From Thermoguttaceae bacterium (GTDB lineage: Bacteria; Planctomycetota; Planctomycetia; Pirellulales; Thermoguttaceae): DNA of 64,000 bases. The notes under the pieces are model-generated. The model was not told where the DNA came from, did no database searches, and saw only the letters and a list, made by a program, of their open reading frames with translations. Of this stretch, positions 33,236 through 41,952 are shown piece by piece. Within the stretch, counting starts at the first letter, position 1. The number at the start of each line of letters is the position of its first letter. Location of the stretch: the NCBI GenBank assembly GCA_017447865.1, contig JAFSMO010000072.1, forward strand, positions 43,118-107,117, given 5' to 3'. The position numbers were made by a program, and so were the translations under genes.

Positions 33236-34288
33236 ATGAAGACGTACAAAATTGATCTCATCCCCGGTGACGGCGTTGGAATTGAAGTCGTGGCGGAAGG
33301 CCGCAAAGCCCTCGAAAAACTCGGCGCGATGGCCGACGTGAAATTCGAGTTCGAGCACCTGCCGTGGAGCTGCGAGTACTACCTCCACCACGGCGTCATG
33401 ATGCCGGAAGACGGGCTGAAGATCCTCGACGACTGCGACGCGATCCTGCTCGGCGCGGTTGGTTTCCCGGGTGTTTCTGACGTCGTTTCGGCGCAGAACC
33501 TCCTTTTCCCGATCCGCCGCGGGTTCGACCAGTACGTGAACATGCGTCCGATCAAACTCCTCCCCGGGCTGGTTTCTCCGCTGAAGAACGACAAGATCGA
33601 CTTCGTCGTTGTGCGTGAAAACTCCGAGGGTGAGTACTGCTCGGAAGGCTGCATCACGGAAGACCCGGTGAAGGGCAAGAAAGTCATTCAGAACTCCATC
33701 TTCACGCAGTTGGGGACCGAGCGCATCATGCGTTACGCCTACGAATATGCCGTGAAGCACGGGAAGACCAAGGTCCTGAGCGCGACGAAATCGAACGCTC
33801 TGAAGTACTCGATGGTCTTCTGGGATGAGGTTCAGGAGCAGGTGAAGAAGGACTACCCGCAGATCCAGTCGAGCAAAATGCACATCGACGCGCTGACCGG
33901 GAAATTCATCATGCACCCGGAAGATCTGGAAGTGGTCGTGGCGAGCAACCTGTTCGGCGACATTTTGACGGACCTCGGCTCCGCGATGCTGGGAAGCATT
34001 GGCATTTCGCCGTCCGGAAACATCAACCCGACCGGCGAGCACCCGAGCATGTTCGAGCCGATCCATGGTTCCGCGCCGGACATTGCGGGCCGTGGGATCG
34101 CCAACCCGATGGGGACTCTGTGGGCGGTCAACATGATGCTCGACCAGCTCGGCGAGCACGCTCTGGCGGACGCTCTGATGGATGCCATGTGCGCGGTTCT
34201 GGCCGGTGGAAAAGTCCGCACGCCCGACATCGGCGGGACGTCCAGCACGTCGGAATTCGGTGACGCCGTTTGCGCGGCACTGAAATGA
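33236..34288 (+). CDS. Isopropylmalate/tartrate-type dehydrogenase
   Basis: A 350-residue beta-decarboxylating NAD-dependent dehydrogenase of the isocitrate/isopropylmalate family. It has IPGDGVGIEV at the N-terminus, RRGFDQYVNMRPIKLLPG and VVVRENSEGEY around the substrate arginines, SATKSNALKYSMVFWDEV, and the C-terminal metal and NAD region LFGDILTDLGSAMLGSIG with EPIHGSAPDIAGRGIANP. The stretch LPWSCEYYLHHGVMMPEDGLKIL is typical of the tartrate/D-malate dehydrogenase (TtuC/DmlA) branch rather than LeuB. No leu genes are adjacent. Specificity between D-malate, tartrate and isopropylmalate cannot be settled here. Confidence 0.85.
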   Translation: MKTYKIDLIPGDGVGIEVVAEGRKALEKLGAMADVKFEFEHLPWSCEYYLHHGVMMPEDGLKILDDCDAILLGAVGFPGVSDVVSAQNLLFPIRRGFDQYVNMRPIKLLPGLVSPLKNDKIDFVVVRENSEGEYCSEGCITEDPVKGKKVIQNSIFTQLGTERIMRYAYEYAVKHGKTKVLSATKSNALKYSMVFWDEVQEQVKKDYPQIQSSKMHIDALTGKFIMHPEDLEVVVASNLFGDILTDLGSAMLGSIGISPSGNINPTGEHPSMFEPIHGSAPDIAGRGIANPMGTLWAVNMMLDQLGEHALADALMDAMCAVLAGGKVRTPDIGGTSSTSEFGDAVCAALK

Positions 34289-34289
34289 T

Positions 34290-34416
34290 AGTTAGGAGTT
34301 AGGAGTGAGGAGTTAGGAGTTGGAAAAGCCTTCGGCTTTTTACGGGATGAAGTCTTTCTGAAACGGGCGTTACGCGAAGCGTCAACTCCTCACTCCTAAC
34401 TCCTCACTCCTAACTT
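34290..34416. repeat. Inverted repeat of TTAGGAGT/GAGGAGT units with internal hairpin
   Basis: The left arm 34290-34322 is a tandem of AGTTAGGAGT and GAGGAGTT. The right arm 34382-34416 is its reverse complement, with the same units repeated. Between them is AAAAGCC-TTC-GGCTTTT (34325-34341), a terminator-like hairpin. Confidence 0.7.
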
Positions 34417-34454
34417 CTCCATCTTCACTTTTTTGAGAAGCGTTAGGTTTTTTT

Positions 34455-35699
34455 ATGCACGTCGTTCCTCCGATTCTTGGGATTTTCGTCTTTATTTTCA
34501 TTTCGTGGCTGGTCTCGGAGAATCGCCGTGCGATCCGCTGGAAACCGATCGGGATCGGGCTTGGGATCCTGCTCCTCCTGGGCTTCTTTTTCCTCAAAAC
34601 CACTCCGGGGATCCGCTTTCAGGAATTCGGAAGCTCCGGGATCTCGATGCTCATTGAGGCGGCCAATTCCGGCGCTGCGGCCGTGGTTTGCAAGGAAATA
34701 ATCTCAGGAGATCTCCTTTGTGTTGCCGTGACGATCGCCTCGTCGATCATTTTCATCGGCGCGCTGACGGCGATTTTGTACCACCTCGGGATCCTCCAGC
34801 GCATCATCTGGGTGATGGCGTGGTGCGTCTCGCGGAGTATGGGAATCAGCGGCGCGGAAGCGTTCATCGCCACGGCCAATATTTTCCTCGGAATGGTGGA
34901 AGCCCCCTTTGCCGTTCGTCCCTTCCTGGCGAAATTTACCCGCTCGGAGATTTTCTGCATGATGACCTGCGGAATGGCGACGATCGCGGGCGGTGTCATG
35001 GTTCTGTATGCGACCCTGATCAAAAGTGTCGGGATGCAGCCGGGGCACCTGATCATTGCGTCGCTTCTTTCGGTTTTTTCGTCGGTGCTTTTCGCCAAGA
35101 TCATGGTTCCTGAGACGGAAAAGAGCGTATTCGAGCTTTCCAGCGACGAAAGCAAAGACGGAATTCTGAAACTGGAAAGCCCCGACGTGAATATTCTGGA
35201 CGCGGCCTGCCGGGGGGCGTCGGAAGGGATGAAACTCTCCCTGAACGTCGTGGCGTGCATGATCGCGCTGACGGCGCTCATCACGTTTTTGAACCTTTGC
35301 TTTGGTCTTTTCGGCGACGTGGCGGGCGGGCCGCTGACGCTCCAGCGGATCTTCGCGTGGATCTTCTCGCCTTTCGCGTGGCTTTTGGGCGTTCCGTGGT
35401 CCGAGTGCGGTTTTGCCGGTCAGCTGCTCGGCGAGAAAACCGTTTTGAACGAGTTCATTGCGTACATGGACCTTTCCAACCCGGAAAATCTCGGGCTTCT
35501 GAGTGCCCGTTCCCGGGTGATTCTCACCTACGCGCTGTGCGGTTTCGCGAATTTCGGGTCCCTGGCGATCATGGTCGGCGGGATCGGTTCGCTCGTTCCG
35601 GAGAAGCGGCGGGATATTGCCCAGCTTGCACTGCGGTCGCTTCTCAGCGGGACTTTCGCAGCCTTTATTACGGCCAGCCTGAGCGCGATTTTTATCTGA
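34455..35699 (+). CDS. nupC: Concentrative nucleoside transporter, NupC family
   Basis: A 414-residue polytopic membrane protein of the CNT family with about 8-10 hydrophobic segments. Family signatures are GISGAEAFIATANIFLGMVE and APFAVRPFLAKFTRSEIF, MTCGMATIAGGVMVLYATL, and the C-terminal CGFANFGSLAIMVGGIGSLVP. It couples nucleoside uptake to H+ or Na+ entry at the inner membrane. It is followed by a T-rich stretch (35717-35750) after two copies of GTTTTCAGC that may terminate transcription. No nucleoside catabolic genes are adjacent. Confidence 0.9.
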   Translation: MHVVPPILGIFVFIFISWLVSENRRAIRWKPIGIGLGILLLLGFFFLKTTPGIRFQEFGSSGISMLIEAANSGAAAVVCKEIISGDLLCVAVTIASSIIFIGALTAILYHLGILQRIIWVMAWCVSRSMGISGAEAFIATANIFLGMVEAPFAVRPFLAKFTRSEIFCMMTCGMATIAGGVMVLYATLIKSVGMQPGHLIIASLLSVFSSVLFAKIMVPETEKSVFELSSDESKDGILKLESPDVNILDAACRGASEGMKLSLNVVACMIALTALITFLNLCFGLFGDVAGGPLTLQRIFAWIFSPFAWLLGVPWSECGFAGQLLGEKTVLNEFIAYMDLSNPENLGLLSARSRVILTYALCGFANFGSLAIMVGGIGSLVPEKRRDIAQLALRSLLSGTFAAFITASLSAIFI

Positions 35700-35765
35700 A
35701 AGGGTTTTCAGCCGGCAGTTTTCAGCTTTTTTTGACTTTTTTTCTTTTCAAATCCCCGGGAGGTG

Positions 35766-35794
35766 TTGACATTTGGGTGATTTTGCGTTATGAT
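35766..35794 (+). promoter_or_regulatory. Promoter for the FHA-DUF1573 gene group
   Basis: TTGACA at 35766-35771, 17-nt spacer, TATGAT at 35789-35794, about 42 bp before the FHA gene. Confidence 0.75.
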
Positions 35795-35835
35795 ACACAA
35801 AAGATTTTTCGTTTTTCCAATGGGGGAATGTAATC

Positions 35836-36480
35836 ATGATGGAAGTCAAACTCGTGGTTGCGAGTGGTTCGCACCAAGGCCAGGTCATTGAGGTTAAACG
35901 CGAGATTTTTGAAATCGGAAAGTCACCCCGGTGCCAGCTGAATCCGGGTGGGCCGGGAATTGGCCGCCACCATTGCGCGATTTTCAGGAAAGAAGGCTTC
36001 GCGGCGGTGAAACCTCTGGATCCGGTCGAAAAAACGATCCTCAATGGAACTGCCATCACCAAACCGATGAAACTCCGAAATGGGGATAAACTGCAGGTTG
36101 GAAGCATGACGTTCGAAATCCAGCTTACGGTCGGAGTCAGCGGTCAGAAACTTTCGAAGGTTCAGTCTGTGACGGAAGCCGCCGCGCGAATCGTCGAGAA
36201 AAAGCAGATCGAAAAGAAAAAAAGCAAGGCCGCCGGCGCGACGGATGATGACTCGGATCTGGATATTTTCGCGATTTTTGGCGAAGAAGCACCGGATGAA
36301 GAGGATCAGCTGGTTTCCATCATGAAGAGAAACAGGGACCAGGCCGCGGAAGCATCCGAGGAGAAAAAAGACGTTGAAGAAGACGCGATGGCCAGGGAAA
36401 AGCGTTTGCAGGAGTCCACGCGCAACGCCGCCGGTGACGCGATCAAAGCCATGCTCAGTCAGACCCGAAAAGGAGGCTGA
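35836..36480 (+). CDS. FHA-domain protein
   Basis: A 214-residue protein with an N-terminal forkhead-associated domain (about 3-95). It has VVASGSHQGQVIEVKREIFEIG, the GRHHC phosphothreonine-binding loop, and the NGTAI / MKLRNGDKLQVGSMTFEIQL strands. The second half (about 115-214) is highly charged and helical (Lys/Glu/Asp-rich) and ends in TRKGG. FHA domains bind phosphothreonine peptides, so it may report Ser/Thr kinase activity; a kinase gene lies at 50035 but is not adjacent. First gene of a likely operon through 37741. Confidence 0.82.
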   Translation: MMEVKLVVASGSHQGQVIEVKREIFEIGKSPRCQLNPGGPGIGRHHCAIFRKEGFAAVKPLDPVEKTILNGTAITKPMKLRNGDKLQVGSMTFEIQLTVGVSGQKLSKVQSVTEAAARIVEKKQIEKKKSKAAGATDDDSDLDIFAIFGEEAPDEEDQLVSIMKRNRDQAAEASEEKKDVEEDAMAREKRLQESTRNAAGDAIKAMLSQTRKGG

Positions 36481-36506
36481 TGGAATTTCATTCTCAGGGG
36501 TGATTT

Positions 36507-36764
36507 ATGAATGACGAAAACGAAGAAAAAATCACTTCGATTCTTGGAGTTGGATTCGACTGCAAGGATGGGCAGACCCGACTGACCAGAGGGCCAAATT
36601 TCGCCCTGGTCGGGGGAAGTGAAGAAACGCACGAAGTCATGCAGGAAACCATTTGCAAAGTGAATGAAAATCTGAATAAACGCGGAAAAGAATTGAACGA
36701 AACGACGCGCAGCGAATTCATTGAGGTTTTGCACGAAGTCGTGGATTCGATGAATTTGGAGTGA
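36507..36764 (+). CDS. Small acidic protein of unknown function
   Basis: An 85-residue charged protein with no signal or membrane segment, predicted mostly helical in the second half. It contains LGVGFDCKDGQTRLTRGPNF near residue 13-32, which might be a small beta unit. It lies 26 bp after the FHA gene and 17 bp before the DUF1573 gene in the same direction, which supports it being real. I do not recognise a family. Confidence 0.6.
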   Translation: MNDENEEKITSILGVGFDCKDGQTRLTRGPNFALVGGSEETHEVMQETICKVNENLNKRGKELNETTRSEFIEVLHEVVDSMNLE

Positions 36765-36781
36765 AAGGCTGAAATCATAAG

Positions 36782-37741
36782 ATGCGAAAAGTCAGGCTTC
36801 ATGCGGGATTCATCCTTTTAACGGTACTGCTTGCTGCGGGTTTGGGATGGTTCATCGGAACGCAGGAATTTGCTCACTGGACACAGAACTACGCCGAAAT
36901 GGATGAGCAGAATCCAGCGCTTTTGACGAACGTTCCGCTGGTAAAATATGAAAAATCGTTTGACCTCGGCGTCCTGTATGGTGAAGTCGGAACGGTCTCT
37001 CACGAATTTTCCCTCACGAATACTGGCCGAGGCGTCTTGAAACTTTCCGAGCCGGCTCCTGAAGATGAGACCGTGACCTGTGAGCTTCCCAAACGAGAAA
37101 TCGCGCCTGATGAAAAGATTTTCGTGACGATTTCATACACTCCGAAGGCTGAGGAAGAATTCGACGCTTCGGTGACGATCCAGACGAATGTTCCGTCGGA
37201 GCCGGAACTGGAAATTTCCCTCGTAGGATGTGTTCACGCGGCCGTTTGGCCCGAAGAGGCCACGGTGGAAGTCGCAGGTGTGCCCACATTGAGCATTTTC
37301 AAGACTGCGAACCGAATTTACAGTCTGGTAAAAGATCAGCCTCTGGAACTTTCCAACCTCCATGTGACTGATCCGCAGTACGCCGAGTTTTTCAGTTTCG
37401 AAACGACGGACGCGTACCATTATGAGTTCAGCGAGGTAAACCCCCAGCCTGAGTTTGGGAAAATCATCACGATCGCGATCAAGCCCGGTTTGCCAAATAA
37501 TATCGTCCGGGTGATTGTCGAGGGGGAAACCAATATTCCGGAAACTCCAAAATTCCAATTCAATATTGATTTTAAAAAGCCAGAGACCTTGCAAATTCCA
37601 GGAGTTCCGAACGTTATAGTGCCGATGCTTCTGACCGAAACACCGGAAGGAACGGAAGCGGGGACGGGAACTGAAGCCGGAACGGGGACGGAAACGTCCG
37701 AGGTCCCTGAAAAAATCGATTTGGAATCCGGGGCAGAATGA
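36782..37741 (+). CDS. DUF1573 protein, membrane-anchored
   Basis: A 319-residue protein with one N-terminal membrane helix (about 7-26) and a periplasmic Ig-like DUF1573 domain (about 55-135: GTVSHEFSLTNTGRGVLKL, DEKIFVTISYTPKAEEE). A second weaker beta domain (about 160-270) follows, and a low-complexity Gly/Thr/Glu tail (EAGTGTEAGTGTETSE) lies near the C-terminus. DUF1573 is widespread in Planctomycetes and Bacteroidetes and has an abnormal-spindle/HYDIN-like fold; function unknown. Confidence 0.8.
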   Translation: MRKVRLHAGFILLTVLLAAGLGWFIGTQEFAHWTQNYAEMDEQNPALLTNVPLVKYEKSFDLGVLYGEVGTVSHEFSLTNTGRGVLKLSEPAPEDETVTCELPKREIAPDEKIFVTISYTPKAEEEFDASVTIQTNVPSEPELEISLVGCVHAAVWPEEATVEVAGVPTLSIFKTANRIYSLVKDQPLELSNLHVTDPQYAEFFSFETTDAYHYEFSEVNPQPEFGKIITIAIKPGLPNNIVRVIVEGETNIPETPKFQFNIDFKKPETLQIPGVPNVIVPMLLTETPEGTEAGTGTEAGTGTETSEVPEKIDLESGAE

Positions 37742-37879
37742 ATTGAAGCTGGTTTTGGCCGATTTTGACCCGGCTTTTAATATAATTTGGAGAAGTCGTC
37801 ATCCCATGGCGCTTCTTCCGTCAGATGTTTGGCACCTGCCAGGAGTGCGGGTTTTTTATTCGGGAAAAAAGGAAATCCC

Positions 37880-39814
37880 ATGAAAAAGACTTTCTTTCTT
37901 AATTGTTGTTTCATCCTTGCGGCCTTGATTCCACTTGGAGTTCTTTTGAGTGTTTTTTTCTTCTCGCAGCCCAATGACTTGCGTCAGCCTGTTTCCGAGG
38001 AAAAGGCGGGGGCCGTTTCGACTGCGGTGGTTGAAGGAGCTCAAAGTCCCTTTGCTCCAACGGTGATCCCGCTTCAGGAAAGAGTCACGATGAAACCGCC
38101 GCTTGACGACGAGGATCTTCCTCAGGAGCTCTCCACTCTCGATGGATTAAAAGACGCTCCAACGCTTGAGGATAATCAGGAGGATGAGGCCTCCAAGGCG
38201 GCTCCAAAGGATGATGACTCGTTTCTGGATCTGAATATGGATGAGGAAACTGCTGACGAGGAAAACGGTGATGAAGAAAGTGCTGATGGGGAAAATGCCG
38301 ATCCCTTGACGGAATCCTCTGAATCGGAAGAAGAATCGGGAGAAAAAGCGCTCGGCCCTGACGGACTGGTTTTGGATCGTCCCTCTCGTGATGGTTCAGA
38401 CCCCAATCAGAAATTTGATCCGGTGAAAGAAAACGGTGAATTTTTCGTGGGATGGGAAAAACCGAAAGTTACGCTCGTCCTGACGGGGAGATTAAACGGC
38501 TACCTGGAACCGTGCGGCTGCGCGGGAATGGACCGGATGACCGGCGGCCTTTCGCGCCAGTGCGAGTTTTTTGGCCAACTCAAAGAGAAAGGCTGGAATC
38601 CTCTCATTCTCGACGTCGGCGGGATCAGTCCCGGAGTGACGAAGCAGGCCCAGCTCAAATTCCTCGCCGCGGTGAACATGCTGCGCGAAATGGGGTACGA
38701 CGCCATCACCCTGGGAACGATCGACCTGAATTTCCCGTGTGCTGACATTTTGGCGGAAGTCTCCAATCCCGGCGTTTCGGGGAAACTTTTTACCAGTGCG
38801 AACGTGGGGCTTTTTGAGTTCGATAATGAATTGCTCCCGCCGGCGAAAATCGTCAGCCGGAACGGAGTTAAAATTGGAATCATCGGCGTTTTGGGTGATG
38901 AGGAGTGCGAGCAGGTCAAAAAACAGAATGACGAAGTGGTCGTTCGTTCTGCCAAACTCGTGCTTGCGAAACTGGTTCCGATGCTGAAAGAGCAGTGCCA
39001 GTTCATCGTGCTGCTGTCGCACGCGACGATTGAGGAATCGAAAGAATTCGCGAAGGAATTCCCGGATATCGATATCATCGTCACTCCGAACGGTCCGCCG
39101 GTCCCGCCGGCCGAGCCGGAAATTATTCCCGAAACGGGACAGTATTTCATCACGATCGGTGAAAAGGGCATGAACGTCTTGGTGCTTGGCTTGTACGATG
39201 ACGATGAGGAGCCGTTGCTTTACCAGCGCGTTTCGATGGATTCCCGTTTCCCGTCCTCGGAGAAAATTCTGAACCTGATGGGAATTTATCAGGAGCAGCT
39301 CCGGCTTGAAGGGTTGGAAGGCCTTGGAATTCAGCCGCTGAGGAATCCGTTTGAAAAATCGAACGGGGAGTACGTCGGAAGCAAGCGCTGCGAGTCCTGC
39401 CACGAGGAATCCTACAAAGTCTGGAAGACCTCGCGCCACTCGATTGCGTGGAAGTCTCTGGAAAAATCCAACCCGCCGCGGACGTTCGACCCGGAATGCA
39501 TCGCGTGCCACGTGGAAGGCTGGAACGCCGAACATCGTATGCCGTTCAAGAGCGGTTTCCTCGGCGTGGACGTGACGCCTGACCTGATCAACGTCGGCTG
39601 CGAATCGTGCCACGGCCCTGGCGAAAAGCACATGCAGGCTGAGATCGGAAGCAACGAAAAGCTTCAGGAAAAGTACCGCGAAGCTCTCCATCTGGACGCG
39701 TCGGACAAGGAAAAGATGAAGGTGCTTTGCATCCAGTGCCACGATCTCGATAATAGTCCGAAATTCGATTACGAGCGATACTACAAGGTGATCGAGCACC
39801 ACGAGAGCGAGTGA
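37880..39814 (+). CDS. UshA-like protein fused to tetrahaem cytochrome c554-type domain
   Basis: The start at 37880 is chosen because MKKTFFLNCCFILAALIPLG gives a membrane/signal segment behind a GGAAA site; codons upstream in frame (from 37787) look non-coding. The 644-residue protein has an N-terminal anchor, a long acidic linker (about 65-170), and a UshA/5'-nucleotidase-like domain starting at the GYLEPCGCAGMDRMTGGLSR motif (about 210-230). A C-terminal cytochrome domain carries four CxxCH haem sites at C504, C540, C574 and C617. This matches the multihaem UshA-like (seleno)protein type, here with Cys where relatives may have selenocysteine. It is probably a periplasmic redox protein; partners unknown. 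Confidence 0.8.
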   Translation: MKKTFFLNCCFILAALIPLGVLLSVFFFSQPNDLRQPVSEEKAGAVSTAVVEGAQSPFAPTVIPLQERVTMKPPLDDEDLPQELSTLDGLKDAPTLEDNQEDEASKAAPKDDDSFLDLNMDEETADEENGDEESADGENADPLTESSESEEESGEKALGPDGLVLDRPSRDGSDPNQKFDPVKENGEFFVGWEKPKVTLVLTGRLNGYLEPCGCAGMDRMTGGLSRQCEFFGQLKEKGWNPLILDVGGISPGVTKQAQLKFLAAVNMLREMGYDAITLGTIDLNFPCADILAEVSNPGVSGKLFTSANVGLFEFDNELLPPAKIVSRNGVKIGIIGVLGDEECEQVKKQNDEVVVRSAKLVLAKLVPMLKEQCQFIVLLSHATIEESKEFAKEFPDIDIIVTPNGPPVPPAEPEIIPETGQYFITIGEKGMNVLVLGLYDDDEEPLLYQRVSMDSRFPSSEKILNLMGIYQEQLRLEGLEGLGIQPLRNPFEKSNGEYVGSKRCESCHEESYKVWKTSRHSIAWKSLEKSNPPRTFDPECIACHVEGWNAEHRMPFKSGFLGVDVTPDLINVGCESCHGPGEKHMQAEIGSNEKLQEKYREALHLDASDKEKMKVLCIQCHDLDNSPKFDYERYYKVIEHHESE

Positions 39815-39837
39815 GTTTAACTCAGGGAGACGGTGGG

Positions 39838-39876
39838 GTTTTTGTGAAACCTCACCGTTTCCTTTTCGTAATCATT
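39838..39876 (+). terminator. Rho-independent terminator after the cytochrome gene
   Basis: GACGGTGGGGTTT pairs with AAACCTCACCGTTTC around a 5-nt loop and is followed by CTTTTCG. Confidence 0.8.
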
Positions 39877-39925
39877 TGAAGTTTGAATTAATCATCGTTT
39901 CCTTGTTTTTTGCTTCTTTTTTCTC

Positions 39926-41938
39926 ATGCCTCGAATTCAGCGTCTCTCGCCCAATCTCATCAACAAAATCGCCGCTGGCGAAGTGATCGAACGTCCCGGA
40001 AGTGTCGTGAAGGAACTGATGGAAAACTCCATCGACGCCGGCGCGACGAGGATCGACGTGGTGATCGAAAAGGGCGGCAGTGAACTGATCCGCGTCGTCG
40101 ATGATGGCTGCGGGATGGACGCCGACGACCTGATCCTGGCCGTCACGAGCCACGCGACGAGCAAGCTCCGCAGCGAAAATGATCTTTTCAACGTCTCGTC
40201 GATGGGTTTCCGCGGCGAAGCCATGGCGAGCATCGCGGAGATTGCGCAGATGACGGTCCGCAGCCGCGTCAATCCCGGCGTCAAACCGACGGTCGGCGAA
40301 GCGTCCGCGAATCCGTCCGGCGCCGAGATTTGCGGGATGGAACTGCGCGTTGAGGGGGGCGAGTACCACGACCCGACCCCGTGCGGCTGCCCGCCCGGAA
40401 CGCAGATCGACGTGAAAAATCTCTTCTTCAACACGCCGGTCCGGCGGAAATTTCTGAAGTCCGTGCAGACCGAGTTCGGCTACATCTCGGAGTTTTTCAC
40501 CCGCCTGGCGCTCGCAAACCCGCAGATCCATTTCACGCTGCGGCATAATGGGCGCGTGGTGTACGATCTGGCGGCGACTTCCGACTGGCTCCAGCGCATC
40601 TGCGACGTGGAGGGGAAAGATCTGGCCGACGCGCTGCTGTACGTCGAGAAGGCGTACGGTGGGATCAAGATTTACGGCTACGCGGCCCGGCCGAACTACA
40701 GTCGGAGCAATCCGAAAATGCAGTTTCTCTTCCTGAACGGGCGCCCGATCCGCGACCGCTCGCTCCAGCACGCGCTTCTGGAGGCGTACCGGGGGCTTCT
40801 GACGCAGAATCGCTTCCCGATCTGCTTCCTCAAGCTCGAAATGCCGCCGGAGATGGTTGACGTGAACGTCCACCCGACGAAGATGGAGGTCCGTTTTCAG
40901 GACTCGAACAATATTTACGGCCAGTTCCTCGCGGTGCTGCGGACGAAGTTCCTCACGACGAACATGGCGACGTTCGTGCAGGCGGCGCAGGCGGCCAACG
41001 ACCCGCTCGTCCCGCTGACCGAGACGTTCCGGAACATGGACGCGCCGGAAACGCCCGTTTCAACGCAGCAAACCGCACGTGAGCCGCTGCCGTGGGAAGT
41101 GGATGCGGCCCGAGAAAAGGCGGAGCCGGTCCCGCCATTCAAGCCGTTCGGCCAGGAGCCGGATTTTGCGGAGCCGCGGACGTTTTCCGCGCCCCGGACC
41201 TCCGCGCCGTCGGATGGTTTTGGCGTTCGGGCGCGGCGGCCCGCTTTTCAGGCGGAATCGGGAGCGAAGCGCGAGCCGAAGCTGGACCTTGGCGGCGATT
41301 CGGAGCCGATGATCGTTTCGCCAGTGGAGCGCGAGGCGTCGCACCTGACGCGGAAAATCATCCAGATCCACGACCGGTACATCGTCACGGAGTGCGACGA
41401 GGGGCTGATGGTCGTGGACCAGCACGCGATGCACGAGCGGATTCTGTACGAGCGCCTGAAGAAGCGGATGAAATCCATGTCGGTGGAGGTCCAGCGTCTG
41501 GTGGTCCCGGAGCCGGTCGATCTGCGTCCCACCGAGGCGGCGCAGCTGCTGGAGCGGCGTGAGCAGCTTGAAGAAATGGGGATCCAGATCGAGTCGTTCG
41601 GCGGAAACACGATTTTGGTGCACGCGGTCCCGTCGATGCTTTTCACGTTTGAAAAGAAGGACCGGCTGCGCGTGGACGAGCTGCTTCACGAGATCCTGAA
41701 GGTGATCCAGGACGGCGGCGGGGAGCTGACGCTGGAAAAATTCATCGACGACACGCTGCACACGGTGGCGTGCAAAGCGGCATGCAAGGCGGGCCAGCCG
41801 CTTTCTTACGAGGAGATGCGCAAGCTGCTCGACGAGTACGCGGAGTGCCCCGTGGCGGACCACTGCCCGCACGGTCGCCCGTCGGTCCTGATTTGGAGCT
41901 GCACCGAGCTGGATAAAATGTTCTGCAGGATTTTGTAG
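39926..41938 (+). CDS. mutL: DNA mismatch repair protein MutL
   Basis: A 670-residue GHKL ATPase that links MutS mismatch recognition to strand removal. The N-terminal ATPase has NKIAAGEVIERPGSVVKEL, ENSIDAGAT, DDGCGMD, and SHATSKL with GFRGEAM. A Pro-rich linker (about 365-445) leads to the C-terminal dimerisation domain. That domain contains DQHAMHERILYE, which fits the DQHA(X)2E(X)4E endonuclease motif, so this MutL probably nicks DNA itself rather than relying on MutH. Near the C-terminus ACKAACKAG and CPHGRPS complete the metal-binding set. Full length. Confidence 0.95.
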   Translation: MPRIQRLSPNLINKIAAGEVIERPGSVVKELMENSIDAGATRIDVVIEKGGSELIRVVDDGCGMDADDLILAVTSHATSKLRSENDLFNVSSMGFRGEAMASIAEIAQMTVRSRVNPGVKPTVGEASANPSGAEICGMELRVEGGEYHDPTPCGCPPGTQIDVKNLFFNTPVRRKFLKSVQTEFGYISEFFTRLALANPQIHFTLRHNGRVVYDLAATSDWLQRICDVEGKDLADALLYVEKAYGGIKIYGYAARPNYSRSNPKMQFLFLNGRPIRDRSLQHALLEAYRGLLTQNRFPICFLKLEMPPEMVDVNVHPTKMEVRFQDSNNIYGQFLAVLRTKFLTTNMATFVQAAQAANDPLVPLTETFRNMDAPETPVSTQQTAREPLPWEVDAAREKAEPVPPFKPFGQEPDFAEPRTFSAPRTSAPSDGFGVRARRPAFQAESGAKREPKLDLGGDSEPMIVSPVEREASHLTRKIIQIHDRYIVTECDEGLMVVDQHAMHERILYERLKKRMKSMSVEVQRLVVPEPVDLRPTEAAQLLERREQLEEMGIQIESFGGNTILVHAVPSMLFTFEKKDRLRVDELLHEILKVIQDGGGELTLEKFIDDTLHTVACKAACKAGQPLSYEEMRKLLDEYAECPVADHCPHGRPSVLIWSCTELDKMFCRIL

Positions 41939-41952
41939 AAAAGAGGGAACCG

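Noticed and set aside
34455..34701. Alternative-frame ORFs at the start of the nucleoside transporter gene
   Set aside because: Frame-shifted shadows of the first transporter codons.
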